Assembly (NCBI GenBank): GCA_900541035.1
Contig: UQIN01000021.1
Location: 1-43,328, forward strand
Reading direction: 5' to 3'
DNA from: an uncultured Collinsella sp.
Lineage (GTDB): Bacteria; Actinomycetota; Coriobacteriia; Coriobacteriales; Coriobacteriaceae
DNA: 43,328 bases
Part shown: piece after piece, positions 1 to 9,086 of the stretch
How positions within the stretch are numbered: the stretch's first letter is position 1
Layout of the letters: every line of letters starts with the position of its first letter
Made by a program: the position numbers and the translations under genes
The notes under the pieces: model-generated
Seen by the model: the letters and a program-made list of their open reading frames with translations, nothing else
The model's database searches: none
What the model was told of the DNA's origin: nothing

Positions 1-87
1 CGGTCCCGTTCCGAACCCGGAAGCTAAGCCCCATCGCGCCGAGAGTACTGCGGGGTCAGCCCGTGGGAGGCCAGGGCGCCGCTGACC
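1..87 (+). rRNA. rrf: 5S ribosomal RNA, 3' portion (cut by window start)
   Basis: The first bases match the conserved 5S core (GGTCCCGTTCCGAACCCGGA at 2-21, then AAGCTAAGCCCCAT and GAGAGTACTGCGGGGTCAGCC). The 3' strand of the terminal helix, CCGCTGACC, ends near 87. The 5' third, including its pairing partner, lies outside the window. It is followed by a rho-independent terminator, so this is the end of an rRNA operon. The exact 3' end is estimated from the helix. Confidence 0.93.
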
Positions 88-123
88 GGTGGACGGCACC
101 GAGCCGTACGCTTGAACTGAGAA

Positions 124-154
124 GGGGGAGGCCTCGCGGCCTCTCCCTTTTTTT
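124..154 (+). terminator. Rho-independent terminator of the rRNA operon
   Basis: A GC-rich stem (GGGGAGGCC paired with GGCCTCTCCC, TCGC loop) is followed at once by a run of seven T. It lies about 37 bases after the 5S 3' end. Confidence 0.9.
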
Positions 155-218
155 GCGTTTACGGGGCGTAAATGACTCTATTACACCAGACGATCTTATT
201 GTTTTTGGTATTGAGCTT

Positions 219-686
219 TTATTTAAAGAAAATAAATCGAATAACAAGGGCAACTGCTATGGCCGCAATGATCAAAAGCAGGATTGTCAGTCGATGCTGC
301 TTGCGTCGTTTACTTGACGAAACGAAGATTGATTTTCCCTGTTTTGGCGTTTCGAGATAGCGAGCCGAATGCGTTAAGGTTTGCTTTGGTCGAGGACCTC
401 TTTGTTGATTGGCAGCGGATGCTTTCAGTGGCTCCTCACTAGCTGCGCTGTTTTTAGATAATGGTGCGTCTTTCAGATATACAGGGTCTCCCGAGGCGAC
501 GCCCATATGTTTACGCCCCGTTTGGGCATCCTCGAGTGTTTGATATCGATTTCTCGTCACATACTCGGGCTCCGGATCATTAATGGGCTCTTGCGAGATG
601 TGGGGGCGATGGAACCGTGGCGGCTGCGTGGAAGTATCTTCCCCCTGCGTCGGCATAAACATTTTGTTCTGGTTTTGGTCGTCCAT
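219..686 (-). CDS. Hypothetical protein with C-terminal membrane anchor
   Basis: I do not recognise a family. The 155-residue protein is hydrophilic and rich in Q, P, S and charged residues for about 130 residues. A basic patch (SSKRRKQHR) follows, then one hydrophobic segment at about 133-154 that ends at the C-terminus. This arrangement suggests a tail-anchored or single-pass protein with most of the chain in the cytoplasm. A good ribosome binding site (AAAGGG, reverse strand) sits six to seven bases before the ATG at 686. The gene points toward the rRNA operon, ending about 65 bases from its terminator. Nothing in the sequence indicates a function. Confidence 0.7.
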   Translation of the reverse strand: MDDQNQNKMFMPTQGEDTSTQPPRFHRPHISQEPINDPEPEYVTRNRYQTLEDAQTGRKHMGVASGDPVYLKDAPLSKNSAASEEPLKASAANQQRGPRPKQTLTHSARYLETPKQGKSIFVSSSKRRKQHRLTILLLIIAAIAVALVIRFIFFK

Positions 687-962
687 GATGCCCTTTAGCT
701 CGTTACCAACAACGTGTACGCGCTCATTGTAAGCCCCTTGTTATTTGTAGCTGCGAACATACTCGTTATTTAAGCTCTGGTTCAAAGAACCTTAACCTTA
801 CTAAAACCTTAGTCACACACACTTAGATATGCTTATAGTACTGGACTCAAAAAACTTTATAGCCGATGTATATATAAGCACTGGGTGGGCATATATAAGA
901 GCGTCAAAAGAAGTCCCAGTCACCTAGAAGATGGCTCGGCAGTCCTAAAAGGAGTGGTAAAC

Positions 963-1394
963 ATGGCAAGCATGGTTCCTTATCGTTCGGTTTTTGGCGT
1001 TCGTCCTTCTGCTAGCTCGCTGTTCGATCTGTTTGATGATATGACCGACCTTGCAAACAACTCGATTGCTTCCAAGGCGTTTCCCGTTGACGTTGAGGAT
1101 AAGGGCGACGGCTATGAGGTCAAGGCCTATCTGACCGGTGTCGCCAAGGACGATATCGATGTCGAGCTCAATGAGGGCCGTCTGTCCATTAGCGTGAATG
1201 TCGAGGAAGACGAGGAGAACGAGGGCAAGAACTTCCTGCAGAAGGAGTTCAGCTCGTACAGCGCGACGCGTGGCGTGTATCTAAAGGACGCTTCGAGCGA
1301 GGGCCTCTCGGCTAAGTACGCTGACGGCATCCTGACCGTTACGGTTCCCAAGATCGTCGAGAAGAAGAACGTTACGAAGATCTCCATCGACTAA
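963..1394 (+). CDS. hsp20: Small heat shock protein, Hsp20/alpha-crystallin family
   Basis: This 143-residue protein is an ATP-independent holdase chaperone of the Hsp20 family, which binds unfolding proteins in the cytoplasm. The alpha-crystallin domain runs from about residue 38 (FPVDVEDKGDGYEVKAYLTG) to about 137 and includes the family box AKYADGILTVTVPK. A short C-terminal tail carries an I-x-I-type anchor (KISID). I chose the ATG at 963 because AAAGGAG lies eight bases upstream; an in-frame GTG at 885 would add 26 unconserved residues. The 276 bases upstream are AT-rich and hold two TATATAAG direct repeats (about 870 and 892), but I saw no clear CIRCE or HAIR operator. It ends in a strong terminator. 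Confidence 0.93.
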   Translation: MASMVPYRSVFGVRPSASSLFDLFDDMTDLANNSIASKAFPVDVEDKGDGYEVKAYLTGVAKDDIDVELNEGRLSISVNVEEDEENEGKNFLQKEFSSYSATRGVYLKDASSEGLSAKYADGILTVTVPKIVEKKNVTKISID

Positions 1395-1420
1395 CTTCGT
1401 TGGTGTTCTGCGCTATGAAA

Positions 1421-1468
1421 AGACAGCAAAAGGGGCTGGGAAGCGATTCTCGGCCCCTTTTGCTGTCT
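1421..1468. terminator. Bidirectional rho-independent terminator
   Basis: AGACAGCAAAAGGGGC pairs perfectly with GCCCCTTTTGCTGTCT across a short loop, giving an A-run/T-run stem that can work on both strands. It sits between the convergent hsp20 and metallo-beta-lactamase-fold genes. Confidence 0.9.
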
Positions 1469-1476
1469 AGGACAGT

Positions 1477-2286
1477 CTATTGAATGGTTGCCGGCTGATA
1501 CTGACTCGCAGGGCGTATCGAGAGTTTTCGCGATCCTTGGAGAAGGGTTGCGGAGCTGCCGACCTCGTCATCCAGGGTTGCGGCCAGAGCTTTGGCATAG
1601 CTTTTGACGGTAAGGCTCGGACGATTGTTATCTTGGCTGATATGCATGGCAATGAGCTGTTCGGTGCGATCGGTAACAAGTTCGCGCGCGGCTTCGGCGG
1701 CTTGGCCATTGGAGAGGTGTCCCCTTGCAGACAGGATGCGCTCCTGAAGAAAGCGGGGATATTCTCCCTCGCGCAGCATGGTCACATCATGGTTGCTCTC
1801 GAGCGCGAGGACTCGACAATCTTTGAGGGTGTTCATGGCTTGGCTCGATAGCTCTCCGGTGTCGGTGGCAAAGCCGATGGAATCATCGAGGGCGTCGAAT
1901 CGATAACCGACTGGATTGATGACATCGTGTGATGTTGAGTAGGTTTGCACGTGGATGCCGGCAATGGATAGGGCGTCGCCGGGATCGAATTCCTCGACAG
2001 GCAGATGCGAAAGATTTTCTTTGTTCGAAAGAGTGCCCCTGCTGGCAAAGAGGGGGCCGTGCCAGTGCTTGCACCAGACATCGAGGCCCTTGATGTGATC
2101 GCTATGCTCATGAGTAATGAGAAGAGCCGAGACGTTGTCTGTCGAGAGCCCCAGTTCTGCCATGCGCTTTAATGTCTCGCGGCGAGACAGTCCGTCATCG
2201 ACCATAATGAGCCCCTGCGGGCCCTCGATGAGTGCGCAGTTGCCTTTAGAGCCACTGCCGAGGATATGAAGGTGCAGACGAGACAT
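1477..2286 (-). CDS. MBL-fold metallo-hydrolase (YycJ/WalJ-like)
   Basis: The 269-residue protein has the metallo-beta-lactamase fold: LGSGSKGNC at residues 9-17, the two-metal motif THEHSDH at 58-64, a central FATDTGEL and ESNHD in the second half. The start LxxLGSGSxGN is typical of the YycJ/WalJ group, thought to be nucleases or phosphodiesterases acting in DNA metabolism; the substrate is not shown by the sequence. I placed the start at ATG 2286 because the family motif begins eight residues later. Longer in-frame starts would run into tilS. The ribosome binding site is weak (TTGGA). It diverges from tilS with 48 bases between starts. Its 3' end abuts the shared terminator with hsp20. Confidence 0.88.
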   Translation of the reverse strand: MSRLHLHILGSGSKGNCALIEGPQGLIMVDDGLSRRETLKRMAELGLSTDNVSALLITHEHSDHIKGLDVWCKHWHGPLFASRGTLSNKENLSHLPVEEFDPGDALSIAGIHVQTYSTSHDVINPVGYRFDALDDSIGFATDTGELSSQAMNTLKDCRVLALESNHDVTMLREGEYPRFLQERILSARGHLSNGQAAEAARELVTDRTEQLIAMHISQDNNRPSLTVKSYAKALAATLDDEVGSSATLLQGSRKLSIRPASQYQPATIQ

Positions 2287-2334
2287 AAGATTCCAAAGGA
2301 TACAATGGGTGCGGACGAATAGAGGAGGAAGCAA

Positions 2335-3873
2335 ATGCCTACGGTATCTCAGCATTATGGACACCATGTCGTGCCTGGGGCAGTCGATGAGACCCGGACG
2401 AGGCAGCAGGCTGCTCCTGTCGTGCTCATGGTATCAGGCGGCGCGGACTCGACGGCACTGCTTCTTATGGCGTGCACATCAAAGCTGGATATCCAAGACG
2501 GACGCGGTGTTGCCCCCATTGCTCGCGAGCGCCTGCATGTGCTGCATGTAAACCATCATCTGCGCGGCAAGGCGTCCGATGGCGACGAGGCCTTTGTGCG
2601 TGAGCTCTGCGCGAAATATGGTTTACCGCTGTGCGTGGAGCACGCTTATTTTGATGGGGAGTCGGGCAATATTGAGGCCGCGGCCCGCGAGGTGCGCTAT
2701 GCCGCGGCGCGGAGGTATGTTCGCGAGCTCTGCGCCCAGATGGGGGCACCGCGAACGGCGGCTCGTATCTGCACCGCGCACACGTCTTCGGATCGCGCGG
2801 AAACGTTTTTGATGAACGCGATTAAGGGTTCGGGGCCCGCTGGCCTATCGAGCATTCCTCGCCGGAGGAATATCGTGGTGCGTCCCTTGCTCGACCTAAC
2901 TCATGGCGAGCTCGTGGGCTATCTACAGGTACATGGTCAGCCGTGGCGTGAAGACGAGAGCAATGAGGATATCTCGTATCTGCGAAACTACGTGCGCCAT
3001 CGAGTGATGCCGGTGGTGGCGCAGCGCAACGCGAGCGTCTGCAAGACGATTGGCGCCGCCTGCGAGATCTTAGGCGATGAGGACGCGTTTTTGTCTCAGC
3101 TTTCGGCACAGGCGTTTCGAAGCTGCCTGCGTAAGGAGGCGGCGGGCGCGCTGGTGCTCGATGCCAGGCGCCTTGCTGCGGCCGAGGTGGTAATCGCGCG
3201 GCGCATCGTGCGACTGGCGATTAAGCGCATCGATCCGGACGCTCGTCCAGAGATGCGACATGTGGAGCGAGTCCTTTCCTGCGTTGCCGAGGGCGCCGGC
3301 TCGGTCACGCTTCCGGCGGGGATTGACGCACGCATTGAGTTTGGCATGCTGGCGTTCAAGGCGCCGGCGGCTCGCGAGGGCCTGGTCGCGGACTGGGTTG
3401 CCGTACCCGGTCGTTTGCCGTTGGGCGGGGGACGTATGCTGGTCACAGAACCGATGGCCGTTGAGCCGGGATGCGATATCGTGCGCCGCGCCCGTGAGCT
3501 TGCAGCTGCCGGGGAAGTGACAGCTTTGGTAGACGCGGCTGCCCTGGGTTTTGCCGACAGCGATAGTGAGCGGATCCTGGCGGGCTCGCGTGGCGAGATC
3601 CCTGCCGAGGCGCGATTGGCGCGCCTGTGGGTGGACGGTCCTGTACCGGGAGACGTGATGTGCCCGTTAGGGATGAGTGGTCGAAGCAAGAAAGTATCCG
3701 ACTTGCTAGGTGAGGCTCGCATTCCCGTTTCCGAGCGCGCCGGCGTGCCCATGGTGAGGACGGCGCCGGGGGGCGCCGTGGTGTGGGTCGCCGGAGTTCG
3801 CGCGGACGAGCGTTTTAAGTGCACGGCCGCAACGCGCGTGGCATATCTGCTCCGCGTGGTCGATGCGGAATAG
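2335..3873 (+). CDS. tilS: tRNA(Ile)-lysidine synthetase TilS
   Basis: TilS ligates lysine to C34 of the tRNA-Ile with anticodon CAU, changing it from methionine to isoleucine identity, with ATP activation. The PP-loop SGGADS is at residues 34-39. An N-terminal PP-ATPase domain (to about 240) contains HVNHHLRG and RNYVRHRVMP, and helical linker and C-terminal domains follow, with the conserved ending region MSGRSKKVSDLL. At 512 residues it is somewhat long because of a short N-terminal extension and a larger linker. The ATG is preceded by AGGAGG seven bases upstream. hpt follows after 147 bases; tilS-hpt-ftsH is a widely conserved order in Gram-positive bacteria. Confidence 0.95.
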   Translation: MPTVSQHYGHHVVPGAVDETRTRQQAAPVVLMVSGGADSTALLLMACTSKLDIQDGRGVAPIARERLHVLHVNHHLRGKASDGDEAFVRELCAKYGLPLCVEHAYFDGESGNIEAAAREVRYAAARRYVRELCAQMGAPRTAARICTAHTSSDRAETFLMNAIKGSGPAGLSSIPRRRNIVVRPLLDLTHGELVGYLQVHGQPWREDESNEDISYLRNYVRHRVMPVVAQRNASVCKTIGAACEILGDEDAFLSQLSAQAFRSCLRKEAAGALVLDARRLAAAEVVIARRIVRLAIKRIDPDARPEMRHVERVLSCVAEGAGSVTLPAGIDARIEFGMLAFKAPAAREGLVADWVAVPGRLPLGGGRMLVTEPMAVEPGCDIVRRARELAAAGEVTALVDAAALGFADSDSERILAGSRGEIPAEARLARLWVDGPVPGDVMCPLGMSGRSKKVSDLLGEARIPVSERAGVPMVRTAPGGAVVWVAGVRADERFKCTAATRVAYLLRVVDAE

Positions 3874-4020
3874 CGTCCCACGCCAGCTATTCTGTGCGAC
3901 GTTGACGGTATTCCCGCGCTGATGGCGTACGGGCTGGAAAATATACCCCGTGCGCTGCTAAAATGTGAAGTTCGCGTCCATACGGCGGTGTGTGGGCGAT
4001 AAGCACAAGAAAGGGTTGTC

Positions 4021-4569
4021 ATGGCTTCTCAACATCCGGATATCGAGAAGGTTCTGTTCACGCAGGAGGATATCGACGGTATCGTCTCTCGCCTGGGCGA
4101 GGAGATTACTCGCGATTACGCGGGTAAGGATCTGGTGCTGATTGCGGTCCTGCGCGGCGCCGTGGTCTTTATGGGCGACCTGATGCGTAAGATCGAGCTG
4201 CCGACCAACATCGATTTCATGGCTGTTTCGAGCTATGGCGACGGTGTGAAGTCCTCGGGTATCGTGCGTATCATTAAGGACCTGGATATCGACATCCGCG
4301 GTCGCGACGTGCTGATCGTCGAGGACATTCTGGACTCGGGCCTGACGCTCAAGTATCTGATGAAGAACCTCGAGAGCCGCAAGCCCGCTTCTCTGGAGGT
4401 CGCCGCCTTCCTGTGGAAGGACGTTGAGGACCGCGTCTCGGCCATCACGCCCAAGTATGTTGGAACCCATTGCCCCGATGCCTTTGTGGTGGGCTACGGC
4501 CTCGACTATGCCGAGCGCTATCGTAACCTTCCGTATCTGGGCATTTTGAAACCGGAGGTTTATTCGTAA
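4021..4569 (+). CDS. hpt: Hypoxanthine phosphoribosyltransferase
   Basis: This enzyme salvages hypoxanthine or guanine with PRPP to form IMP or GMP in the cytoplasm. The 182-residue length is normal. The PRPP-binding motif VLIVEDILDSGLTL spans residues 97-110 with adjacent acidic residues E101 and D102. The upstream loop LRGAVVF and the flexible loop region SSYGDGVKSSG are also in place. The ATG at 4021 has AAAGGG nearby. The stop at 4569 is one base before the ftsH ATG, so hpt and ftsH are very probably translationally coupled in one operon. Confidence 0.96.
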   Translation: MASQHPDIEKVLFTQEDIDGIVSRLGEEITRDYAGKDLVLIAVLRGAVVFMGDLMRKIELPTNIDFMAVSSYGDGVKSSGIVRIIKDLDIDIRGRDVLIVEDILDSGLTLKYLMKNLESRKPASLEVAAFLWKDVEDRVSAITPKYVGTHCPDAFVVGYGLDYAERYRNLPYLGILKPEVYS

Positions 4570-4570
4570 G

Positions 4571-6706
4571 ATGCCCGACGACCGTAACGATAACAATTCC
4601 CAGACTCCCCGGGACCCAAAGATCCCGGGGACGCCCGGAGGCAAGAAGCCCACGCGTACGGGCTGGCTGTATTTTATTTTGGCTTGCGCGCTTCTGGGCT
4701 ACGCCTTCTTTAACATGGGCTCCGGCTTTGCCAATTCCAGCAATACCGTTAAGCTCGCGACGAGCGAGATGGTGAGCGCCATCAAGCAGGATCGCGTCGA
4801 AGATCTGACCTATACGGTTCAAGACGGAAGCGTGACGGGTCATTACTGGAAGACGAAGAAGGACAAGGGCGATACGAGCGAGCTCAAGAGCTTCTCTTCG
4901 ACCTATGTCGGCTCCGATTCGCTTGCCGAGCTCATGGCGGAGCACCCCGATACCAAATACATCGTCAACACCAACGATCCCGATTTTTGGGGCGACTTGG
5001 CGATGAGTGTGCTTCCGACGATCGCCCTTATCGCCATCATGTTCTACTTTATGCGCCAGATGATGGGCGCCAACAACAGGAACATGCAGTTTGGCAAGAC
5101 CAACGCCAAGACCAACGAGGCCACACGCCCCAAGGTCAAGTTTGAAGACGTTGCCGGCGTGGACGAGGCAGTCGAGGAGCTCGAGGAGATCCGTGACTTT
5201 TTGAGCGATCCGGATCGCTATCGCAAGCTGGGCGCCAAGATCCCGCGTGGCGTGTTGCTGGTTGGCCCTCCGGGCACCGGTAAAACGCTGCTGGCCAAGG
5301 CTGTTGCCGGCGAGGCGGGCGTGCCGTTCTTTAGCATCTCGGGTTCCGACTTTGTCGAGATGTTCGTAGGTGTCGGCGCCAGCCGTGTGCGTGACCTCTT
5401 TAAGGAGGCCAAGTCCCAGGCCCCGTCGATCATCTTCATCGATGAGATCGATGTCGTGGGACGTCAGCGCGGAGCTGGCTTGGGCGGCGGTCACGACGAG
5501 CGCGAGCAGACGCTCAACCAGCTGCTGGTCGAGATGGACGGCTTTGAGGAAAGCGAGTCGGTCATCCTGATCGCTGCGACCAACCGTCCTGACATCCTGG
5601 ATCCGGCATTGCTGCGTCCCGGCCGTTTTGACCGTCAGGTTACGGTCGACCGTCCGGATGTGAAGGGCCGCGAGCAGATCTTGCGCGTGCATGCCGAGAA
5701 CAAGCCGATGGACGAGGACGTTAAGTTTGAGAAGCTCGCCCAGATGACCGTTGGCTTTACTGGTGCCGATTTGGCGAACCTGCTCAACGAGTCTGCGTTG
5801 CTGGCCGCTCGCCGTCATCGTTCCGTGATCTCGATGGACGAGGTCGAGGAATCGATGGAGCGCGTGATTGCCGGACCGCAGCGCAAGGGTCGCGTGATGA
5901 CCGAGGCCGAGCGCACCACGATTGCCTACCACGAGAGCGGTCACGCCCTGGTGGGCCACATCCTGGAGCACTCCGATCCGGTCCACAAGATCTCGATCGT
6001 CAGCCGCGGTCAGGCTCTGGGCTACACGCTGCAGCTTCCGCAGGAGGACCACTTCCTCAAGACCAAGAACGAGATGCTCGACGAGCTCGCCGTGTTCTTG
6101 GGCGGTCGCGTTGCCGAGGAGCTCATGTGCGATGACATTACGTCGGGCGCGAGCAACGATCTGGAGCGCGCAACCAAGATGGCGCGCGAGATGGTCACGC
6201 GCCTGGGCATGAGCGAGGAGCTGGGCACGCAAGTGTTTGGCGAGGCGCAACATCAGGTGTTCCTTGGTCGTGATTACGCCGATCACCAGGATTACTCCGA
6301 GGAGACGGCGCGCCGTATCGATATCGAGGTTCAGCGCATTATGCGTGAGGCCCATCGTCGTGCGGTCGAGATCCTGGACGCCCGTCGCGATCAGCTCGAT
6401 CTGATGGCGAAGGTGCTGCTTGAGCGCGAGACCGTCGAAGGCGACGCCGTGAACGCCCTGCTCGACAACGAGTGGGATGCCTACCTTGAGCGCGAGGGCG
6501 ATATCCTGGCGGCCAAGGAGGAGCGCAATGCCAAGGCGGCCGGCATGCCGACCAAGAAGCGCGTGCCTCGAATGAGCGAGGAGGAGCTGGCGGCTGATGC
6601 CGCGGCCTTTGCGCAGGCGGCCATGCAGGAGGATGCCGAAGCCGCATCCGATGATGCTGACGATGACCATGCCGTCGTCGATGCCGACACCGACGCCGAC
6701 AAATAG
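4571..6706 (+). CDS. ftsH: ATP-dependent zinc metalloprotease FtsH
   Basis: FtsH is a membrane-anchored hexameric AAA+ protease that degrades misfolded membrane and regulatory proteins. The 711-residue chain has a proline-rich cytoplasmic N-terminus and TM1 at about 31-49. An extracytoplasmic domain follows, then TM2 at about 143-162. The AAA domain has Walker A GPPGTGKT at 232-239, Walker B FIDEID at 289-294 and the second region of homology. The protease domain has zinc motif HESGH at 454-458. The last 30 residues are an acidic Asp/Ala tail. It follows hpt with a one-base gap and ends in a clear terminator. Confidence 0.97.
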   Translation: MPDDRNDNNSQTPRDPKIPGTPGGKKPTRTGWLYFILACALLGYAFFNMGSGFANSSNTVKLATSEMVSAIKQDRVEDLTYTVQDGSVTGHYWKTKKDKGDTSELKSFSSTYVGSDSLAELMAEHPDTKYIVNTNDPDFWGDLAMSVLPTIALIAIMFYFMRQMMGANNRNMQFGKTNAKTNEATRPKVKFEDVAGVDEAVEELEEIRDFLSDPDRYRKLGAKIPRGVLLVGPPGTGKTLLAKAVAGEAGVPFFSISGSDFVEMFVGVGASRVRDLFKEAKSQAPSIIFIDEIDVVGRQRGAGLGGGHDEREQTLNQLLVEMDGFEESESVILIAATNRPDILDPALLRPGRFDRQVTVDRPDVKGREQILRVHAENKPMDEDVKFEKLAQMTVGFTGADLANLLNESALLAARRHRSVISMDEVEESMERVIAGPQRKGRVMTEAERTTIAYHESGHALVGHILEHSDPVHKISIVSRGQALGYTLQLPQEDHFLKTKNEMLDELAVFLGGRVAEELMCDDITSGASNDLERATKMAREMVTRLGMSEELGTQVFGEAQHQVFLGRDYADHQDYSEETARRIDIEVQRIMREAHRRAVEILDARRDQLDLMAKVLLERETVEGDAVNALLDNEWDAYLEREGDILAAKEERNAKAAGMPTKKRVPRMSEEELAADAAAFAQAAMQEDAEAASDDADDDHAVVDADTDADK

Positions 6707-6720
6707 TCTTTGTGGCGAAA

Positions 6721-6752
6721 GCCTCCGCGGGGAAACCTGCGGAGGCTTTTTC
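6721..6752 (+). terminator. Rho-independent terminator after ftsH
   Basis: GCCTCCGC pairs with GCGGAGGC and is followed by TTTTTCTTTT. It ends the tilS-hpt-ftsH unit. Confidence 0.88.
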
Positions 6753-6775
6753 TTTTGAGCGATATGGGGCCGTCT

Positions 6776-6835
6776 GTTGATTGGGGACAGACTTAAATGA
6801 GCGTTTTCACGCATTTAAGTCTGTCCCCAATCAAC
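6776..6835. repeat. Perfect 24-bp inverted repeat containing GGGGACAG
   Basis: The arm at 6776-6799 (starting GTTGATTGGGGACAGACTTA) is the exact reverse complement of 6812-6835, with a 12-base spacer. It has no T-run and comes after a complete terminator, so a termination role is unlikely. The GGGGACAG core links it to the other small hairpin repeats of this window (17.0, 19.1, 22.3, 24.5 and 34.1 kb). It may be an REP-like element. Confidence 0.85.
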
Positions 6836-6895
6836 ATTGCTGCGACACTTTGCTCGGCTAAAGCGTACAATAGCGCCTATGCGAAAGGGGAACAG

Positions 6896-8080
6896 ATGAT
6901 CAACGAAACTATGTATGCTCGCGGTGCGGAAAGCTCCATCATCCGTGAGATTTTTAGCTATGGCCTTGAGCGCAAGGCGCAGATCGGTGCGGAAAACGTA
7001 TTCGATTTTTCGCTGGGCAATCCGAGCGTTCCGGCACCCGCTGCTGTGGCGGAGTCCATTAAGAAGGCCCTGGAGCTGCCGAGCGACCAGCTGCACGGCT
7101 ACACGCCCGCACCGGGCCTGCCGCAATGTCGTGCCGCTGTGGCCGAATCGCTCAACCGCCGCTTTGGCACGAGCTATGAGGGCAAAGACGTCTTTATGAC
7201 GGTGGGTGCCGCGGCTTCGCTCACCTGCGCGCTCAACGCCGTTACGAATCCGGGCGACGAGGTTATTGTTATCGCCCCGTACTTTCCGGAGTATCGCGTT
7301 TGGATTGAGAAGGCCGGCTGTACGTGTGTTGAGGCGCTCGCCGATGAAGATACGTTCCAGCTGAGCGTGGACAACGTGCTCAAGGCGATTACCGATAAGA
7401 CGACTGCCGTTATCATCGACTCGCCCAACAATCCGACTGGTGCCGTATATACACGCGACACGCTGACGCGACTGGCCAATGCTCTGCGCGAGGCCAACGC
7501 TCAGCGCGATCCCGAGAATCCGATCATGCTCATCTCGGATGAGCCGTACCGCGAGATCGTGTACGGTGCCGAGGTGCCTTGGGTTCCTTCGATCTACGAG
7601 CACACCGTCGTGTGCTACTCGTATTCCAAGTCGCTGTCGCTACCGGGCGAGCGCGTGGGCTGGATCTTGGTTCCCAACACCAATCCGCAGGCTGCCCGTC
7701 TGATGCCGGCTGTTGCGGGTGCTGCCCGTACGCTGGGTTTTGTATGCGCACCGGCACTCTTCCAGCGCGTGATCATCGATTGCATCGATGAGCCGAGTGA
7801 CGTTGAGGCCTATGCACGCAACCGCACGGCGCTTACCGACGCCTTGGCGGAGTACGGCTACACGTATGTTGAGCCGGATGGCGCGTTCTACCTATGGGTG
7901 AAAGCGTTGGAGCCCGATGCGAATGCGTTTTGCGAGCGCGCAAAGAAGTATGAGTTGCTTGCGGTTCCCTCGGACAGCTTTGGTATGCCGGGTTGGTTCC
8001 GCCTGGGCTATTGCGTGAGTTACGAAACGATTGTCAATTCGCTACCCGCTTGGAAACAGTTGGCGGACGAGTATCGTTAA
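6896..8080 (+). CDS. PLP-dependent aminotransferase, class I/II
   Basis: This is a fold-type I aminotransferase of 394 residues that moves amino groups between amino and keto acids with pyridoxal phosphate. The substrate cannot be read from the sequence. Cofactor motifs are SPNNPTG at 176-182, SDEPYRE at 214-220 and the Schiff-base lysine K245 in YSYSKSLSLPGERVG. The C-terminal arginine region WFRLGYC should bind the substrate carboxylate. I chose the ATG at 6896 because AAAGGGG sits five bases upstream; the open frame extends back into the palindrome at 6776-6835, which is not coding. It appears to be monocistronic, after the ftsH terminator. Confidence 0.93.
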   Translation: MINETMYARGAESSIIREIFSYGLERKAQIGAENVFDFSLGNPSVPAPAAVAESIKKALELPSDQLHGYTPAPGLPQCRAAVAESLNRRFGTSYEGKDVFMTVGAAASLTCALNAVTNPGDEVIVIAPYFPEYRVWIEKAGCTCVEALADEDTFQLSVDNVLKAITDKTTAVIIDSPNNPTGAVYTRDTLTRLANALREANAQRDPENPIMLISDEPYREIVYGAEVPWVPSIYEHTVVCYSYSKSLSLPGERVGWILVPNTNPQAARLMPAVAGAARTLGFVCAPALFQRVIIDCIDEPSDVEAYARNRTALTDALAEYGYTYVEPDGAFYLWVKALEPDANAFCERAKKYELLAVPSDSFGMPGWFRLGYCVSYETIVNSLPAWKQLADEYR

Positions 8081-8114
8081 AAGTAAAGCGCTCTGCCTAC
8101 AATGTTTTACGTGA

Positions 8115-8145
8115 AACGGGGTTTGGTGTTAAGCCGGACCCCGTT
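8115..8145 (+). other. Small hairpin after the aminotransferase gene
   Basis: AACGGGGT pairs with ACCCCGTT over a 15-base loop, 35 bases after the aminotransferase stop. No T-run follows, so it is at most a weak terminator or an RNA-stabilising stem. Confidence 0.3.
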
Positions 8146-8245
8146 GTCATGGACGTTGTGTCTTTGGGATGGAGCGGTTTTACGACTATCGAAGGCTATG
8201 CGTACAATGAATATAAGCGACGGCCGTGCCAGATAAGGAGACCTG

Positions 8246-9067
8246 ATGCCCTACCTGCTTTCTTGTGACATTCATACCCATACGATGTTCTCTGCGCATG
8301 CATATTCGACCATTGAGGAGAATGTGTACTGGGCGGCAGAGCGTGGCCTGCAGGTGCTCGGATCTGCCGACCATCTGAGCTCTATGGTTACGGCTTGCCC
8401 CAATGACCTGCGCAGTTACCAATTCTTTATCAACCAGGATATCTGGCCGCGCATTTGGAGCGGCGTGCTGGTGCTGCGTGGTGCCGAGGCCGATATCGTT
8501 TCGCTGGACGGAAGCCTGTTTGGCGAGGACACTCCTGTCACGCTCGATATTGCCGGCGATTCGTACAGCCGTCAGCATTCACTGTTCGATTTGGTTACGC
8601 GTAATTTGGATTATTTGGTTGCAAGCGTGCATAATCCGCAGATTGCTGAGGGCGCGACGCTGGCCCAAACGACCGAGATGTATGTCAATGCCTTGGAACA
8701 CCCCAAGGTGTTCATGCTGGGCCACGCGGGTCGCTCGGGCGTGCCGTTCGATATCGACGAGGTACTGTTGGCAGCTAAGGCCAAGCACAAGATTATCGAG
8801 ATCAACAACCATAGTCTTGAACACGGTGTCGACACTGAGCATTGGGCCGTATGCCGCAAGATCGCCGAGCGCTGCGCCGAGCTGGGCGTGGGCATTGGCG
8901 TGTCGACCGATGCCCACATTGGCATGGCCATTGGCAAGCTCGATCACGCGCGCAAGATGCTCGACGAGATTCACTTCCCGCTGGATTTGATCGTGACGCG
9001 CGACCGCGAGACGCTGCTGCGCGAGATGGCGGCAGCCGGCGTGTGCGATCTGCGCAATGGGATGTAG
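8246..9067 (+). CDS. PHP-domain phosphatase/hydrolase (YcdX-like)
   Basis: The 273-residue protein has the polymerase-and-histidinol-phosphatase fold, which hydrolyses phosphoesters with a cluster of three metals. Metal motifs run in the expected order: CDIHTHTMFS (D8, H10, H12), SADHLS, VASVHNPQ, MLGHAGR, IEINNHS and STDAHIG. The order and length resemble the E. coli YcdX group. The substrate is unknown. AAGGAGA lies four bases before the ATG. It is convergent with the rRNA methyltransferase gene downstream. Confidence 0.9.
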   Translation: MPYLLSCDIHTHTMFSAHAYSTIEENVYWAAERGLQVLGSADHLSSMVTACPNDLRSYQFFINQDIWPRIWSGVLVLRGAEADIVSLDGSLFGEDTPVTLDIAGDSYSRQHSLFDLVTRNLDYLVASVHNPQIAEGATLAQTTEMYVNALEHPKVFMLGHAGRSGVPFDIDEVLLAAKAKHKIIEINNHSLEHGVDTEHWAVCRKIAERCAELGVGIGVSTDAHIGMAIGKLDHARKMLDEIHFPLDLIVTRDRETLLREMAAAGVCDLRNGM

Positions 9068-9086
9068 CGGAGTTTATAAACCAAGC

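Noticed and set aside
834..856. Possible HAIR (HspR) operator upstream of hsp20, from ACTCAA near 845
   Set aside because: Only one half matches CTTGAGT-N7-ACTCAAG; the other half and the spacing do not fit.
4445..6814. 789-codon open frame on the minus strand opposite ftsH
   Set aside because: It is antisense to a clear FtsH gene, has the His/Arg/Leu/Gly bias of a GC-rich shadow frame and matches no domain I know.
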